Positions 1 through 7,963 of a stretch of DNA of 64,000 bases are shown in pieces; positions within the stretch are counted from its first letter, which is position 1; each line of letters starts with the position of its first letter. A program made the translations under genes and the position numbers. The DNA is from Clostridia bacterium (lineage in GTDB: Bacteria > Bacillota > Clostridia > Oscillospirales > Acutalibacteraceae), in the NCBI GenBank assembly GCA_017410325.1, contig JAFQRA010000018.1, positions 1-64,000 of the forward strand, written 5' to 3'. The notes under the pieces were generated by a model, which made no database searches, was not told where the DNA came from, and saw only the letters and a list, made by a program, of their open reading frames with translations.

Positions 1-193
1 ACGGCGTCCTCGACGTCCCGAAAGGTTTGCGGAAATATCAATGTAAAAATGATATTGTAGGGGAGGGCTTCCACGCCCTCCCGACATTGATATATCGGTC
101 GCGTAACGGGAGGGGACAGAGCCCCTCCCCTACAGCTCACCATAAAATTGATATTACATTTTACAAAGGGACGTCGAGGACGCCGTCCCCTAC
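1..193. repeat. Cluster of GTAG-headed REP-like palindromes
   Basis: This gene-free stretch holds four short palindromic units. Unit 1 (1-19) and its perfect reverse complement (168-186, followed by CCCCTAC to 193) form an inverted pair; each unit has a GGGACG/CGTCCC stem with a 10-base loop. Unit 2 is GTAG at 57-60 followed by the hairpin GGGAGGGC (61-68)/GCCCTCCC (75-82). Unit 3 is the hairpin GGGAGGGG (108-115)/CCCCTCCC (122-129) ending in CTAC (130-133), so it carries GTAG on the minus strand. The GTAG head plus an imperfect hairpin is the known plan of REP sequences mobilised by RAYT transposases, and a RAYT gene lies at 53251-53754. The spacers are AT-rich with repeated ATTGATATT/ATATCAATG-like words. 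A 70-codon reading frame across it is judged non-coding. Confidence 0.8.
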
Positions 194-247
194 GGTTGAT
201 AACCAATTTTACATTGATAAAGAGCTCGACAAACCGTAATTTGTCAA

Positions 248-1087
248 TCAATCCACCAACAATTTATAAATATCGCTCTTTTTAAAGCCTGTTTCTTTGG
301 CGGTCTGCTTTGCGGCTTCGCTCGTGCCGACACCGTCTGCAATCAGCCTTTTTGCGAGCTTTACAGCCTGTTCAAGGGTCATTTCCTGCTTTTCTTCCTC
401 GGGTGCGCCGTCAACGATAATTACGTATTCACCCTTGAGGTTGGCGTTTTCATATTCCTTTGCCGCCTTGTAAAGCGTTGTTCTGATTACTTCCTCGTGA
501 ATTTTTGTAATTTCGTGGACTATTGCTATTCTTCGGTCGCCGAAAACCTCTGCCATTTCCTTTAATGTGTTTTCAAGCTTGTGCGGCGCTTCATAAAAGC
601 ACATTGTACGCTTTTCGTTTTTAACTTCTTCAAGGTGCTCTTTTCGCCTGGGTTTGCTGCCGCTTAAAAAGCCTTCAAATGTGAAGCGCTTTGCGCTCAT
701 GCCCGAAAGTGCAAGCGCGCTGACAAAAGCACACGGTCCGGGTACAACGGAAACGGGTATACCGAGCTTGTGGCAAAGGTCAACCAACTCTTCTCCGGGG
801 TCGGAAACGGCAGGCATACCTGCATCTGTTACAAGGCAGCAGTCTTCACCGCCCTGAATTCGTGCGGCAATCTGTTCGCCTCGCTCTTTTCTGTTGTGCT
901 CGTGGTAGCTTACCATAGGTTTTTTGATTTCAAAGCGGTTGAGCAGCTTTACCGTAACTCTCGTGTCCTCAGCGGCAATAAAATCGCAGGAGGCGAGAGC
1001 TTCAACTGCTCTGGGTGAAAAATCACCGAGATTGCCTATCGGCGTGCCGACAATATAAAGTGTACCCGTTTTGTTTTCAGTTTGCAT
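248..1087 (-). CDS. rsmI: 16S rRNA 2'-O-ribose C1402 methyltransferase RsmI
   Basis: Product (279 aa) uses S-adenosylmethionine to 2'-O-methylate C1402 in the 16S rRNA decoding centre. The N-terminus has the tetrapyrrole-methylase-family SAM signature GTPIGNLGD (about residue 12), followed by AAEDTR and VTDAGMPAVSDPG, both hallmarks of the RsmI/YraL family; length is normal for the family. The start is set at ATG 1087 because AGGA lies about 10 bases upstream; an upstream in-frame start at 1123 would have no clear ribosome site and would intrude further into the upstream gene. It overlaps the end of trmN by 11 bases, so the two are probably translationally coupled and form a small RNA-modification operon. 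Confidence 0.95.
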   Translation of the reverse strand: MQTENKTGTLYIVGTPIGNLGDFSPRAVEALASCDFIAAEDTRVTVKLLNRFEIKKPMVSYHEHNRKERGEQIAARIQGGEDCCLVTDAGMPAVSDPGEELVDLCHKLGIPVSVVPGPCAFVSALALSGMSAKRFTFEGFLSGSKPRRKEHLEEVKNEKRTMCFYEAPHKLENTLKEMAEVFGDRRIAIVHEITKIHEEVIRTTLYKAAKEYENANLKGEYVIIVDGAPEEEKQEMTLEQAVKLAKRLIADGVGTSEAAKQTAKETGFKKSDIYKLLVD

Positions 1088-1787
1088 AGCCGCCGTATAT
1101 CCTTTCAAGCTCTGTTTTGTCATTCATATAAAGAGTTTTTTCTGTGGTGAGTGAAGGCTTGGCATCTTTTTTGCCCTCGATAAGCACAAGCCACGGTGCG
1201 CTTCTTTCGTTTTTGGCAACGAACCGAAGCCGCTTGGGTTCAATTTTGTTTTCTCTCATTGAGCAGATGATATCTGCCAGCCTTTCCGGTCTGTGACACA
1301 TACACATTCTGCCGCCTGAGCGGAGTAACCAAGCCGCTTGCCTTACAATATCCTCAAGCGTGCATCCAACCTCACTTCTTATAAGTCTGTGAGGCTCGTC
1401 TTCGCAGTCGTAACCGCTGCCGACGGGGAAATAGGGGGGATTTACCGTAAGCAAATCAAAGCTGCCTGCATCAAATTCATCCCGTATCTGCTTTAAATCT
1501 TTATTTACTATATTCAGCCTGCCGTCAAGTCCGCCGGCTTCAACAGCCTTTTTCATAAGGTCGCAGGCATCTTTCTGAATTTCAACAGCCGTAACGGGCT
1601 TGTTTTGCTTGTCCCTTAACATCAACAGCGGAATTATACCGCAGCCGCTGCAAAGGTCACAGGCGGCTTCCCTGTGCTTTACGCCGGCAAAATCATATAG
1701 CAGGAAGGCATCTGTGCCGAATGTGTGTATTTCGCTGAGTATGGCAAAAACACCGCCTCCAAGCGATTCCGTCTTTTCTTCAGCCAT
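1077..1787 (-). CDS. tRNA1(Val) adenine-N6 methyltransferase-like protein
   Basis: A 236-aa class I SAM-dependent methyltransferase of the TrmN6/YfiC type. Visible motifs are the glycine-rich SAM loop (CDLCSGCGIIPLLML, about residues 43-57), an acidic strand end (TAVEIQKDACDL) and the catalytic NPPYFPVG motif (about residue 114), which is the N-P-P-Y signature of amino-group (adenine N6 or glutamine) methylation. Family members modify A37 of tRNA1(Val). GGAGGG lies 7-8 bases before ATG 1787. It is the first gene of the trmN-rsmI pair; the same arrangement is common in Clostridia. The exact tRNA target in this organism is inferred only from the family. Confidence 0.88.
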   Translation of the reverse strand: MAEEKTESLGGGVFAILSEIHTFGTDAFLLYDFAGVKHREAACDLCSGCGIIPLLMLRDKQNKPVTAVEIQKDACDLMKKAVEAGGLDGRLNIVNKDLKQIRDEFDAGSFDLLTVNPPYFPVGSGYDCEDEPHRLIRSEVGCTLEDIVRQAAWLLRSGGRMCMCHRPERLADIICSMRENKIEPKRLRFVAKNERSAPWLVLIEGKKDAKPSLTTEKTLYMNDKTELERIYGGYAN

Positions 1788-1817
1788 ATTTCACCCTCCG
1801 TAAAGCTATAATGTATA

Positions 1818-1845
1818 ATTATAATATATTATTTAAATTTGTCAA
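1818..1845 (-). promoter_or_regulatory. Promoter of trmN-rsmI
   Basis: On the minus strand TTGACA (1840-1845) and TATAAT (1818-1823) are separated by 16 bases, a near-consensus housekeeping promoter about 30 bases upstream of the trmN start. Confidence 0.75.
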
Positions 1846-1862
1846 ATTACGGTTTGTCGCAC

Positions 1863-1892
1863 AAAAAACCGCCATTCCGATGAATGACGGTT
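1863..1892 (-). terminator. Terminator after the PHP-domain gene
   Basis: Hairpin with arms 1867-1877 and 1882-1892 (one mismatch), loop of four, followed on the minus strand by a run of T. It lies just downstream of the stop at 1907 and separates this gene from the trmN promoter. Confidence 0.7.
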
Positions 1893-1906
1893 TAGTTCTT
1901 TATAAT

Positions 1907-3268
1907 TTAGAAAGCTCTTGCGATTTCCTGGAAGAGGACGTAGAGTCTTGTATCCTTGAACCAGCCGATGATTTGGTCAATGATGCTGATTTCCTCTTCA
2001 ACAAACTCAAGGGGTTCGCTGCCGTTGTCTATAACGAGAGGCTGTGATGCACACATACCGCCTTCGCCGAGAAGCTCAACTCTGACGTAGAGGAAATCTT
2101 CTGCGTTTTCGATTTGGTCAAGGTCGATTGTAACCTCGCCGCTGCCGTTGAGTGCCTTCTTTTCGATAACCTTGCCGTTTGCAATGAACTGAATCTGCTG
2201 AGCATCCTCTGCAGTAGCAGTAATCTTATGGCCGTCAACGGTAAGCTTTGTGAACATCGGGTAGGGGAGGTCAGTACCGCAAACGTCAAACTCGTCCTTG
2301 GGGCCGATTTCAAAATTGTTGCCGCGAAGCTTTCTTGTAACTGCGAAGAAAGCACCGGACTGCATGGTTTCCTTAACGTGGTCCATATCGTTTTCTTCCA
2401 TCATAAACACGCTGAAAGAGGTGTCGATTGTTTCAAGCCAGTGAGCGTCTGTGTTGCTGTAGCCCCATACCATTTTGCCGTAGGGCAGGCAGTACATAAG
2501 CAGGTTGTCCCAGAGAATTCTGTCGTAGCCCGTTGTGCCGTTACGCTCGTTGAAAACCTCTGTACCAAGGCAGGAATCGTACTTGATAAGAATATCGCCA
2601 AAGTATTTGATGCTTTCGGGGTCGTTTACAATTTCAGGGTTGCTGTTGGAGTTGAGCCAGTCGCCGGGGTGGTTGATGTGGGAAAGGCCGCCGTTTTCCT
2701 CGATGAATTTAACAGCGTCTTCAAAGCTGTTTTCACCGCCGTCCCAAGCGTTGCCGACATCGGCAGGCAGGAAATAGCCGTTTGTGTGGCTCTTTGTAAG
2801 TGTTATGTAGCCGAATTCGTTTGCACCCGTAACGCAGACCATCTTCTTGTTTCTGATTGTGCCGTCTTCAAGAGGATACGTGCCCGTTGTGATTGCTTCG
2901 TATTCTTCGTCGGTCAGGTGACATACCTTTTTACCGAGAAGGTACTGGTAAAGGTAAAGTGCAAGGCGTGCAGGCTCCTTGTTCCATTCAACGCCCGTAA
3001 CACCGTGGTCGGCATTTGCAACGAAATCAAAACCTTCGTTGTAGTAGCCCTTGATCATTGTGGGCAGGTCAAGCTCAGCATCGCTGTAGGTTGTGTGTGT
3101 GTGAAGAGTGCCCTTGTATGCGCCCCAGGCACCGTCACCCTCCCAGATAACGTCCTTGTAGGGTGAAACAATTGTGTATTCAGCGCTTTCTGCGCCTGCG
3201 CCGATAACGGCAACAGACATAACCATAAGTGCTGACAGGATAAGTGCGATAAACTTTTTTGCTTTCAT
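1907..3268 (-). CDS. Secreted PHP-domain metal-dependent phosphoesterase-like protein
   Basis: 453-aa protein with a classic signal peptide (MKAKK, a hydrophobic core, then AGAESA as cleavage region near residue 27). The mature part begins with a PHP domain: GTLHTHTTYSD (metal-binding HxH, about residue 54), FVANADHG, then LSHINHPGDW and GYSNTDAHW further on, which supply the remaining His/Asp metal ligands. PHP domains hydrolyse phosphoesters; the substrate of secreted versions is unknown. After about residue 330 comes a beta-rich region and, following an acidic linker (FVEEEI), a terminal 25-residue amphipathic segment ending in FQEIARAF. A similar tail occurs on the secreted protein at 13548-15167. 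ATG 3268 is preceded by AGGAGG. It stands alone between a promoter and terminator. Confidence 0.82.
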   Translation of the reverse strand: MKAKKFIALILSALMVMSVAVIGAGAESAEYTIVSPYKDVIWEGDGAWGAYKGTLHTHTTYSDAELDLPTMIKGYYNEGFDFVANADHGVTGVEWNKEPARLALYLYQYLLGKKVCHLTDEEYEAITTGTYPLEDGTIRNKKMVCVTGANEFGYITLTKSHTNGYFLPADVGNAWDGGENSFEDAVKFIEENGGLSHINHPGDWLNSNSNPEIVNDPESIKYFGDILIKYDSCLGTEVFNERNGTTGYDRILWDNLLMYCLPYGKMVWGYSNTDAHWLETIDTSFSVFMMEENDMDHVKETMQSGAFFAVTRKLRGNNFEIGPKDEFDVCGTDLPYPMFTKLTVDGHKITATAEDAQQIQFIANGKVIEKKALNGSGEVTIDLDQIENAEDFLYVRVELLGEGGMCASQPLVIDNGSEPLEFVEEEISIIDQIIGWFKDTRLYVLFQEIARAF

Positions 3269-3302
3269 TTTTTTGCCTCCTGCTTTGGTTTTTATAATCT
3301 AT

Positions 3303-3331
3303 ATTATCTCATTTCAGAACCTTATTGTCAA
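3303..3331 (-). promoter_or_regulatory. Promoter of the PHP-domain gene
   Basis: TTGACA (3326-3331) and GATAAT (3303-3308) on the minus strand, 17-base spacer, about 35 bases before the start codon. Confidence 0.75.
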
Positions 3332-5191
3332 TCATTTTCGCAAAATTACTGCTCCGTAGGCAGGAATATCCACGCTTGTGTACTTTATATCCGTGCCGCC
3401 AAGCAACAGTCTTGCGCCGTGCCATTCTTCGGGCAGGTGATAGGTTATGGGGTGAACGTTGCGGTTTGCGATTGTGAGAAGCTTGCTCACGCTGTTTTCC
3501 CTTGCATAGGCTATACAGCCTGCCGCCTCGGACACGGGAACGAAGCTGCCTTCTGCGAGTTCGGGGCAGCTGCGGCGAATTCTGCCCAACCTTCTGTACC
3601 AGTCAAGCAGTTCCTTGTTTTCGTTGCCCCACGGGAAACAGCCTCTGTTGAACGGGTCGCGGCAGCCTTCAAGACCGACCTCATCGCCGTAGTAAATGCT
3701 CGGTATGCCCGGCAGGGTGAACTGTATTGCGGCGGCTGTTTTCATCATTTTGATGCCGATTCCTTTCTGTTCAGCCGTCAGCTTCTGGTTTGCCTGCCAC
3801 CTGCGGTCCTTGCCGGAGATGCTTTCACCCACCATAGCCGTAATTGCCCTTACCGTATCGTGCGTGCCTATGTGGTTCATCAGCAGGCTGACACATTGCG
3901 GCGGATAGTTTTCGAGTATTGAAGTAATCTTTTCGGTAAAGCCGTTTGCTATTCCCGTTCTCATAAAATACATTACGGCATCGGCAAACGGGTAGTTCAT
4001 AACGCTGTCAAGCTGGCCGCCGAGAAGGTATCTTCTGCGTTTATTATAGGCGCATTTGTTGGAAGCATCCTCCCACACCTCGCCCAGAATAAGCGCGTCG
4101 GTTTTTTCGGATTTTACGCAGGCGCAAAGCTCATCGAGAAAGCTGTCGGGCAATTCGTCTGCAACGTCAAGCCTGAAGCCGGAAGCGCCGAGCCTGAGCC
4201 ATTTTTTTATAACGCCGGTGTCGCCGAATAAAAACTTGCGGAAGCCTTCGTCGGTTTCATTGGTATCGGGCAAGGTGTCAAAATCCCACCAGCTGTCGTA
4301 TTCGTCGGGCCATTTGCGGAAGGAATACCAGGAATAATAAGGTGAGTCCTTGCTCTGGTATGCTCCTATACTGCCGTAACGGCCTGCCTTATTGAAATAA
4401 ACGCTGTCCGAGCCCGTATGGTTGAACACGCCGTCAAGGATTATGTCAATTCCCTTTTTCTTTGCGGCTTTGCATAGGTCGGCAAAATCCTCTTCCGTAC
4501 CGAGAAGCGGGTCAATTTTAGTATAATCCGCCGTGTTATAGCGGTGGTTGGAATGGGCCTCAAAAATAGGGTTTAAATATATGCAGGTAACACCGACAGA
4601 TGCAATATAATCGAGCTTTTCTTCAATGCCTTTAAGGTTTCCGCAGAAATAGTCGCTGTTGGTTACCTTACCGTTTTTGTTCGGCTCCCAACGGGGAAGC
4701 TCGCCCCAGTCGGTGCGTATTTCTCGGTCCTCGGGTATATCTTGATATTCGATTTTCGCATTATTGAAGCGGTCGGGAAAAATCTGGTATATTATTCCGC
4801 CTTTAAATCGGTCGGGCGTTTTGAAATTCTTATCGTATACCGTTAACTGCCAGTCCTTTCCCTCAGCACACAGTGCACCGATACCGTTGCCCCTGTGGTA
4901 AATCTTTCCGCTTCCGAAAGGAATATCGTATTCAAAATGATACCAGTAAAGACCGGGGGAATGTGGCGTGAAATCAATTCTCCACCACTCCTCGGCGTGA
5001 CCCTCCATACAGTCCCAGTCAAAGGAATATTTCACCTCATCCTCGCCGTCTTTTTTTACGCACAGCCTTACGGCACTGCAACGCATCTCGCGGGGAAGTA
5101 TTACACGCAAACAAACGGTGCAGTCCGAAGGAATTGCACCGAATTTGTTTTTATGAAATTGAAGGCGTGAGTTGTAGGGGATATAGTGCAT
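3332..5191 (-). CDS. GH13 alpha-glycosidase (neopullulanase/cyclomaltodextrinase-like)
   Basis: 619-aa cytoplasmic enzyme (no signal peptide) acting on alpha-glucan oligosaccharides. Residues 1 to about 120 form a beta-sandwich N-terminal domain; the GH13 barrel follows. The conserved regions are visible: DGVFNHTG (region I), GFRLDVADE (region II, with the Asp nucleophile), LGEVWED (region III, acid/base Glu) and MNHIGTHDT (region IV, transition-state Asp in a spaced form typical of this subgroup). A small C-terminal beta domain closes the protein. It starts about 25 bases after mgtE ends, on the same strand, so it could be read from the mgtE transcript. In the cell it would turn imported maltodextrins or branched glucans into glucose and maltose. 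The precise specificity cannot be read from sequence. Confidence 0.88.
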   Translation of the reverse strand: MHYIPYNSRLQFHKNKFGAIPSDCTVCLRVILPREMRCSAVRLCVKKDGEDEVKYSFDWDCMEGHAEEWWRIDFTPHSPGLYWYHFEYDIPFGSGKIYHRGNGIGALCAEGKDWQLTVYDKNFKTPDRFKGGIIYQIFPDRFNNAKIEYQDIPEDREIRTDWGELPRWEPNKNGKVTNSDYFCGNLKGIEEKLDYIASVGVTCIYLNPIFEAHSNHRYNTADYTKIDPLLGTEEDFADLCKAAKKKGIDIILDGVFNHTGSDSVYFNKAGRYGSIGAYQSKDSPYYSWYSFRKWPDEYDSWWDFDTLPDTNETDEGFRKFLFGDTGVIKKWLRLGASGFRLDVADELPDSFLDELCACVKSEKTDALILGEVWEDASNKCAYNKRRRYLLGGQLDSVMNYPFADAVMYFMRTGIANGFTEKITSILENYPPQCVSLLMNHIGTHDTVRAITAMVGESISGKDRRWQANQKLTAEQKGIGIKMMKTAAAIQFTLPGIPSIYYGDEVGLEGCRDPFNRGCFPWGNENKELLDWYRRLGRIRRSCPELAEGSFVPVSEAAGCIAYARENSVSKLLTIANRNVHPITYHLPEEWHGARLLLGGTDIKYTSVDIPAYGAVILRK

Positions 5192-5217
5192 AGGTAAAGT
5201 CCTTACAGAGAAAGTTC

Positions 5218-6567
5218 TTACAGCAAAAATACCTTTGCAAGCGCAAAGTAAATTACGAGCGTAACGATATCAACAAGCGTTGCAATCATCGGGCCTGCCA
5301 TAAGAGCGGGGTCAAGCTTTACTATTTTTGCAAAAATGGGCAGTGAACAGCCGATGAGCTTTGCAACGACAATTGCAATAAACATCGCCAGGGAAACCAC
5401 GAGGAAAACCTCTATTGTACCCTCGCTGAAAAGATACATTCTTAAAATATTTGCCGCACCAAGCACAACACCGCAGACTGCGGCAACACGCAGCTCTTTC
5501 ATTACGATTTTGAAATAGTCTTTTATTTCAATTTCGCCGACTGCAAGGCCGCGTATGATAAGCGTTGATGCCTGACTGCCTGCATTACCGCCGGTACCCA
5601 TAAGCATAGGCATAGAGGCTGTAAGTGCAACAAAGCCTGCGAGCAGAGTTTCGTAGCCCTCAATAATCTTGCCTGTAAAAGTGCCCGAAATCATAAGAAT
5701 GAGAAGCCACAGAATTCTGTTTTTCGCCAGCTTGAAAACACCGGTTTTAAGGTATTCATCGTCAGACGGGGTCATAGCCGCCATCTTTTCAAAGTCTTCG
5801 GTGACCTCTTCTTCAATAACGTCAATAACGTCGTCGATTGTGACGATACCGACAAGGCGGTTTTCTTTGTCAGTTACGGGGACACTCAACAGGTCGTATT
5901 TTGTTACGATTTCTGCAACATATTCCTGGTCATCGTGTGTGTTTACGCTTATTAACGAGGCGTCTTCCTCCATAATATCGCTCAGGAGTGTGTTGCCGTC
6001 GTTAAAAATGAGCTCACTCAGGTCAATCGTACCGACAAGGTGGCGTGCCTTATCAATACAGTAACAGGTGTAAATCGTTTCTTTATCAATACCTGTACGT
6101 CGTATGTTTTCAATTGCCTCTTCAACCGTCAGATAGTCGTGCAGCTGTACCATTTCAATGGTCATAATACTGCCTGCACTGTTTTCCGGGTAGCTTAAAA
6201 AGCGGTTGATAAGCTGTCTTGTTTCCTTGTCTGCAACCTTTAAAACACGCGTTACAACGTTGGCGGGCACTTCCTCAAGAAAATCCACCGTATCATCAAG
6301 GAAAAGCTCGTCAACGAGCTCACTGAGCTCTCGGTCCGTGATAAGGTTAACTATGTTTATCTGGTCATCGGAGTCAAGGTAAGCAAAGACCTCTGCCGAC
6401 ATATCCTTTGAAAGAATACGGAATACGAGAAGCTGCTGCTTTGGCTCAAGGCTGCCGAAGAATTCGGCAATATCGACTTCGTTAAGCTCGTTGAGCTCCG
6501 ATTTGAGTGTGCCGAATTTGCCTGCGGCAAGCAGTTCGTTGAGCATATCAAAATTCATTTCATCCAT
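5218..6567 (-). CDS. mgtE: Magnesium transporter MgtE
   Basis: 449-aa Mg2+ channel/transporter. In order: an N-terminal helical MgtE_N superhelix (about residues 1-125, ELNEVDIAEFFGSL), two CBS domains (about 130-250) that sense cytosolic Mg2+, and five membrane helices at the C-terminus including the MLMGTGGNAGSQ signature, which lines the pore. Length is standard. ATG 6567 is chosen; the frame could begin at a TTG at 6618, but that lies inside the leader, upstream of a strong hairpin, and lacks a ribosome site. The ribosome site AAAGGG (6571-6580 region) is part of the 3' arm of that hairpin, so translation or read-through is probably switched by the leader (see 6575-6753). A GH13 gene follows. 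Confidence 0.95.
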   Translation of the reverse strand: MDEMNFDMLNELLAAGKFGTLKSELNELNEVDIAEFFGSLEPKQQLLVFRILSKDMSAEVFAYLDSDDQINIVNLITDRELSELVDELFLDDTVDFLEEVPANVVTRVLKVADKETRQLINRFLSYPENSAGSIMTIEMVQLHDYLTVEEAIENIRRTGIDKETIYTCYCIDKARHLVGTIDLSELIFNDGNTLLSDIMEEDASLISVNTHDDQEYVAEIVTKYDLLSVPVTDKENRLVGIVTIDDVIDVIEEEVTEDFEKMAAMTPSDDEYLKTGVFKLAKNRILWLLILMISGTFTGKIIEGYETLLAGFVALTASMPMLMGTGGNAGSQASTLIIRGLAVGEIEIKDYFKIVMKELRVAAVCGVVLGAANILRMYLFSEGTIEVFLVVSLAMFIAIVVAKLIGCSLPIFAKIVKLDPALMAGPMIATLVDIVTLVIYFALAKVFLL

Positions 6568-6605
6568 AAAAATACCCTTTCCGCAGTCGTTCTGTGCGGA
6601 AAGGG
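6568..6605 (-). terminator. Leader hairpin of mgtE: terminator and/or ribosome-site sequestor
   Basis: Perfect 11-bp stem (6575-6585 with 6595-6605, 9-base loop) followed on the minus strand by TATTTTT and then directly by the mgtE ATG at 6567. It has the form of an intrinsic terminator and its 3' arm contains the AAAGG ribosome site, so it could block transcription or translation. Confidence 0.8.
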
Positions 6606-6756
6606 CGAAATAAGCCAATCAGCTCTCAAAGGTGCTTTACTGCACACGGAGGCTGACAGCTGCCGTTTTCACGGTTGAGCGACTGCTGTTTTGTTTTAAA
6701 ACCTGAGCAACATAAAGGTATGCTGTCCTTACTGTCCAAAACAGTTTGCCTCCTTT
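6606..6756 (-). ncRNA. Structured mgtE leader, candidate cation-responsive RNA
   Basis: On the minus strand GGAGGC (6748-6753) can pair with GCCTCC (6648-6653), closing a domain of about 105 bases. Inside lie CTGT/ACAG and AGCATA/TATGTT small hairpins, ACAGC (6685-6689) pairing with GCTGT (6656-6660), and within that a CCGT-GAAA-ACGG hairpin with a GNRA loop (6663-6674). A GTGC/GCAC hairpin follows before the terminator-like stem. An aptamer-plus-expression-platform layout in front of a Mg2+ transporter suggests a riboswitch. I could not match it to the M-box (ykoK) consensus, so its class is unassigned. Confidence 0.55.
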
Positions 6757-6768
6757 TTAGTAATAAAG

Positions 6769-7881
6769 TTATTTGATAACTGCGTTTTCGATAGATTGTC
6801 TTATAATGTGTTCGGGTAAGCAGTTATTTAAAAAATAGTTATAGTTTGCTTTTTCCATTGCTTTGATTTGGCCGAGGTCGTCTGCAATTGTACAAGCTGA
6901 TGAAACGATTTCTTCAGCAGTTTTGCAGCCGATGTAATTGGTGTCCCGAATAAGGGGGACGGGAAGCTGATAATGAAATTCCTGCGATATTAAAGCACGG
7001 CCGGAAGCCAAGTATTCGGTTACTTTTGCTCCGTAGCAATGGTGCAGGCCTTCGGTGTTGATACAAATATAATTCTGCTTTAAGCTTTGCTTATAAGCCG
7101 GCTTGGTGTCTAATTCCGGACACGGCTGCAATAAATCGGGGCACAGCTGCTTTGCTGTTTCGTTAACGTATATTCCGTAAACAAAGCGCGGTCCGAACTG
7201 TTCCTTCATTAATCTGACGGTGTCAATGCGGAACTGATTGCAACTGTCTATCATTTCGTGAACCAAGCCGTTGTAATAATGAGCTTCGGCTGCCGAAAGA
7301 TACGGATAGCTTTTATGGTATTCCGAATCGCTTTTGTTGTTTTCCCAAAGACGGGTCCAGAATAAAAACCTGTAATAATCGTAGCTGTTATCGCATAGGT
7401 ATGATTCCACTGACCCGTTTTGAAGATTTTCGTTAAAACGTTTGATTTTCGACAAAAAGCCCAAAGCGGAATCACGCTTGAGAGAAGGCATCAGGAACGG
7501 GTTGCCTATGCACAAAATACCGGTTAGCGTTAATCCTAAAGATTTGACTTTGTGTTCATTGCGCATACCGGCTTGAAACAGCGGATTATATGAAATCATA
7601 TAATATGCATCCAAGTTATCGAGGCATAAGTCAAACATCTCTTTTTTGTGAATGGACTGATAGCCGTCCGCCGTATCATAAGCGATTTTTTTGTCGCCTA
7701 TTTGCACTTCAATAATTGCATTGTGCAAATAACCTGCTTTTCTGAAATCGTTGCAGGGTATTATTTTATCGATTTTTATTAAACCAGAATGTGCTGCTTT
7801 GATTAATCCCGTCAAGAGAGATGCTGTTATTGCCTGAATTTCTTTTGAGGAATAACTTATAGTGCAATGCGGAACACCCAT
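6769..7881 (-). CDS. GT-B-type glycosyltransferase (family 1-like)
   Basis: 370-aa protein, AT-rich compared with neighbours. The C-terminal half (about residues 270-365) has the shape of a group 1 glycosyltransferase: YICINTEGLHHCYGAKV, then EYLASGRALISQ (the helix that contacts the nucleotide-sugar in GT-B enzymes, usually E-x-L-A-x-G), then YIGCKTAEEIV and a terminal helix. The N-terminal half (MGVPHCTISYSSKEIQ) would be the acceptor-binding Rossmann domain. No membrane segments or signal peptide. The acceptor and donor are unknown. It starts at ATG 7881 with GGGAGA upstream, stands as a single gene with its own promoter, and its composition suggests horizontal acquisition. The mgtE leader begins within 20 bases of its stop. 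Confidence 0.6.
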   Translation of the reverse strand: MGVPHCTISYSSKEIQAITASLLTGLIKAAHSGLIKIDKIIPCNDFRKAGYLHNAIIEVQIGDKKIAYDTADGYQSIHKKEMFDLCLDNLDAYYMISYNPLFQAGMRNEHKVKSLGLTLTGILCIGNPFLMPSLKRDSALGFLSKIKRFNENLQNGSVESYLCDNSYDYYRFLFWTRLWENNKSDSEYHKSYPYLSAAEAHYYNGLVHEMIDSCNQFRIDTVRLMKEQFGPRFVYGIYVNETAKQLCPDLLQPCPELDTKPAYKQSLKQNYICINTEGLHHCYGAKVTEYLASGRALISQEFHYQLPVPLIRDTNYIGCKTAEEIVSSACTIADDLGQIKAMEKANYNYFLNNCLPEHIIRQSIENAVIK

Positions 7882-7899
7882 ATTACATTCTCCCGTATC

Positions 7900-7944
7900 G
7901 TATTATACTATTTCAGTATAGTATTACAAACGATTATTTGTCAA
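7900..7944 (-). promoter_or_regulatory. Promoter with overlapping imperfect palindrome, glycosyltransferase gene
   Basis: TTGACA (7939-7944) and TATACT (7915-7920), 18-base spacer, on the minus strand. An imperfect palindrome (7900-7911 with 7918-7927; GTATTATACTAT against ATAGTATTAC) covers the -10 region and could be an operator. Confidence 0.5.
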
Positions 7945-7963
7945 GCAATATAAGAAGATAATT

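Noticed and set aside
1-193. CRISPR array
   Set aside because: Units are palindromic, differ from each other, and are not evenly spaced with unique spacers.
27-239. 70-codon frame at the window start
   Set aside because: It runs through four palindromic repeat units and would encode only repeat-derived peptide.
2114-3166. Long reading frame opposite the PHP-domain gene (350 codons)
   Set aside because: It is the antisense shadow of a gene with clear signal peptide and PHP motifs; no ribosome site or family features.
6606-6756. M-box (ykoK) riboswitch call for the mgtE leader
   Set aside because: The characteristic M-box sequence blocks were not found; listed instead as an unassigned structured leader.
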